A DNA stretch of 64,000 bases from Rhodococcus wratislaviensis. GTDB lineage: Bacteria; Actinomycetota; Actinomycetes; Mycobacteriales; Mycobacteriaceae. Both the position numbers and the translations under genes were made by a program. The notes under the pieces are model-generated. The model made no database searches. It saw only the letters and a program-made list of their open reading frames with translations, and had not been told where the DNA came from. Of the stretch, positions 62,212 to 64,000 are shown one piece after another; position 1 is the stretch's first letter; each line of letters opens with the position of its first letter. Location: assembly GCF_900455735.1 (NCBI RefSeq), contig NZ_UAUI01000002.1:146028-210027 (forward strand), in the 5' to 3' direction.

Positions 62212-63205
62212 GGTCCCGGCCACCGGGCATTCAGTCTTGGACGCGACCGACGAATTCGATACGGGCCCAGCCGAATCCCTCTCGGTCGTCATCTGCGCCT
62301 ACACCACTCGGCGTTGGTTCGACCTGTGCCGGTCGGTGGAGTCGGTGCTGTCGCAGGACGGGCCCGATCCCGAACTCATCCTGGTGATCGATCATTGCGA
62401 CGAGCTGTATGTGCGTGCGTGCAACCGATTCCGTGAGGACGAGCGGGTGACGGTCCTGGCGAACGCGGATACCCGGGGACTGTCCGGGGCACGCAACACC
62501 GGTGTCCGAGCCGCCCACGGCGACGTGGTCGCGTTCGTCGACGACGATGCCCGCGCCGAGCCGGGGTGGACGCAGGCCCTCATGCATCATTACCGGAATC
62601 GCGGAATTGCCGGCGTGGGCGGGTATGCGGTCCCGAGCTGGTCCGGGGTTCGTCCCCCGTGGCTGCCGGAGGAGTTCGACTGGGTGGTCGGCTGCAGCTA
62701 CGTCGGCCAGCCGACGCGGGTCGCGCCCGTCCGCAACCCCATCGGCTGCAACATGTCGATGCGCCGCTCGGTTCTGTACGCCGTCGGCGGATTCAGATCC
62801 GAAGTGGGCCGCGTCGGCTCCGTTCCCGTCGGCGGTGAGGAGACCGAACTCTGTATCCGCATCCGGGCGAACCGGACTTCCAACCAGATCCTGTTCGATC
62901 CGGACATGCGGGTACAGCACCATGTGTCGGCGGACCGGGCCACCCTGCGGTATTTCGTGCGGAGATGCCATCACGAAGGACTGTCGAAGGCTGTCGTCGC
63001 GGAACTGACCACCGCATCTGATGCGCTGAGCAGCGAACGCACCTACACCCTGCATGTCCTACCGCGAGCGGTGCTGCGTGAAGGCCTCTCGATGCGGCGA
63101 GACGGACTCGCGCGGGCAGCGGTCGTGCTGTTGGGCCTGGCGGTCACGACCGCCGGATACCTTCAGGGCAGGGCCGCCATCCGGCTGCACACCGGGAGGT
63201 CCTGA
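62192..63205 (+). CDS. family 2 glycosyltransferase
   Basis: A 337-residue GT2 enzyme. The N-terminal part has LSVVICAYTTRRWFDLCRSV near residue 30, LVIDHCDELYVRACNRF near 65 and the acidic motif DVVAFVDDDARAEPGWTQAL near 110. The family C-terminal GGEETELCIRIRA near 215 is the acceptor-site ED/EE motif. A hydrophobic helix near the end (AAVVLLGLAVTTAGYLQG) may anchor it to the membrane. GTG 62192 overlaps the preceding gene, and the stop overlaps the next start, so translation is coupled. Confidence 0.87.
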   Translation: MITLPDEVPATGHSVLDATDEFDTGPAESLSVVICAYTTRRWFDLCRSVESVLSQDGPDPELILVIDHCDELYVRACNRFREDERVTVLANADTRGLSGARNTGVRAAHGDVVAFVDDDARAEPGWTQALMHHYRNRGIAGVGGYAVPSWSGVRPPWLPEEFDWVVGCSYVGQPTRVAPVRNPIGCNMSMRRSVLYAVGGFRSEVGRVGSVPVGGEETELCIRIRANRTSNQILFDPDMRVQHHVSADRATLRYFVRRCHHEGLSKAVVAELTTASDALSSERTYTLHVLPRAVLREGLSMRRDGLARAAVVLLGLAVTTAGYLQGRAAIRLHTGRS

Positions 63206-64000
63206 TGGATCCCGCCGCACCCGCTCTCACTCTCCGCCCCGCCCTGGACAGTCCCGAGCGGCCGGACTGGGACGGTGCGGTTTGGATAGGCGAAGTGTGG
63301 GTCGGCGCGATCGAGGACGCCGACCGGGCCGGGCGTGCGGCGGGAATTCCGGTCCGCTGCCGGTTGGCGGGCGCGGAGGGCTACGGCCGGGCGCGACTGC
63401 TCGTCCGCGCCGACGGACGCCCGCTCGGGTTCGTCGAGATCGAGGTGTCGGAGAGTTCCGTGAATTTCGGCGAGCTCAGGCGCCGAGTCGCGGGACTGCG
63501 GGTCACCGAGCCGGACCGCCCTGTGCGGGCCGGTCCGGCTCGCGTGGCCGAGGGCAATGCCGTGCCGGTGACGGTCGTCGTATGCACCCGCGACCGGGTG
63601 TCGATGCTGCGAGCGGCCCTCCGATCCGTCCTCGCGGTGGACTATCCGTCGTTCGACGTACTCGTCGTCGACAACGCCCCCAGAACCGACGCCACCCGGC
63701 AGTACGTCCTCGGTCTCGCGGATCCGAGGGTGCGCCTGATCCGTGAGCCTCTCCCGGGGCTGTCCCGGGCACGCAACACCGGACTGTCGGCGGCCACCGG
63801 CGACATCGTCGCGTACACCGACGACGACGTGGTCGTCGATCGGCACTGGCTCTCGGCGCTGGTCGACGGTTTCGGCCGGGGCCCGTCGGTGTCGTGCGTA
63901 TCCGGGATGGTGCCTGCCGGTGAGATCCGGACACCGGCGCAGGCCTACTTCGATCGGCGGGTCGGCTGGTCGGACTCCACCGATGCCCGCGTCTTCGACT
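63205..64000 (+). CDS. family 2 glycosyltransferase (partial, runs past the window)
   Basis: The first 265 residues of a GT2 protein, cut by the window edge. About 110 residues of a non-catalytic N-terminal region (MDPAAPALTLRPAL...) precede the catalytic start VTVVVCTRDRVSMLRAALRS, then VLVVDNAPRTDATR and the acidic motif IVAYTDDDVVVDRHWLSAL. GGGAGGT before ATG 63205 and the overlap with the previous stop (TGATG) fix the start. It continues the glycosyltransferase operon beyond the window. Confidence 0.87.
   Translation, partial: MDPAAPALTLRPALDSPERPDWDGAVWIGEVWVGAIEDADRAGRAAGIPVRCRLAGAEGYGRARLLVRADGRPLGFVEIEVSESSVNFGELRRRVAGLRVTEPDRPVRAGPARVAEGNAVPVTVVVCTRDRVSMLRAALRSVLAVDYPSFDVLVVDNAPRTDATRQYVLGLADPRVRLIREPLPGLSRARNTGLSAATGDIVAYTDDDVVVDRHWLSALVDGFGRGPSVSCVSGMVPAGEIRTPAQAYFDRRVGWSDSTDARVFD

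Overview
The window is high-GC actinobacterial chromosome, most likely Rhodococcus or a close Nocardiaceae relative. Pointers are the furA-katG pair with a near-leaderless GTG start, a BioQ-type operator in front of bioY, many GTG starts and 4-bp start/stop overlaps, lipoate-dependent catabolic dehydrogenases and a very high density of catabolic operons with their own regulators. No rRNA, tRNA, CRISPR array, insertion sequence or phage gene was seen; the genus call rests on gene content only.

Layout. (1) 1-3256: the 3' end of a DapA-like lyase, a gene-poor stretch with probable gene debris and an AT-richer patch, a 30-residue ORF with a strong ribosome binding site, and an isolated two-gene gas-vesicle-type operon. 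(2) 3588-7756: MFS carrier, hotdog thioesterase and acyl-CoA synthetase. (3) 8045-16317: a complete acetoin/2,3-butanediol catabolic locus (acoABC, E3, its own lipoyl synthase, an AcoR-like regulator without an AAA+ domain, and a butanediol dehydrogenase-like SDR); the two outward promoters share the same palindrome. (4) 16412-22937: furA-katG, small envelope or hypothetical proteins and a NarL-type two-component system. (5) 22949-26834: hydroxypyruvate-isomerase-like and Gfo/Idh/MocA genes with a divergent LacI regulator, then two VOC proteins. (6) 26844-30954: LysR, CitMHS carrier and a split AtuA pair. (7) 30959-37380: a tightly overlapped biotin-transport operon (bioY, ligase, thiolase, bioM, bioN, ligase) preceded by an EamA exporter, with a BioQ-like operator inside the end of the exporter gene. 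(8) 37464-43122: LysR, a second isomerase/oxidoreductase pair, a flavin monooxygenase and a second LacI regulator sharing a direct-repeat motif with the isomerase operon promoter. (9) 43199-46771: MatC-like carrier, PrpF-family isomerase and LysR. (10) 46921-50974: acyl-CoA dehydrogenase, AraC regulator and aldehyde dehydrogenase. (11) 51094-59197: class II HMG-CoA reductase, HMG-CoA lyase, a TctA-like permease with a small membrane partner, PucR and GntR regulators and an AbrB-type membrane protein, read here as a mevalonate-degradation locus. (12) 59402-64000: an FBP-type zinc protein and four successive family 2 glycosyltransferases, the last cut by the window edge.

Most blocks follow one plan: a carrier, two to five enzymes feeding acetyl-CoA or central metabolism, and a dedicated regulator beside a palindromic or repeated operator. 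The most interesting parts are the mevalonate locus, the extended biotin operon, the shared acetoin operator with its unusual regulator, and the small ORF near 1 kb.
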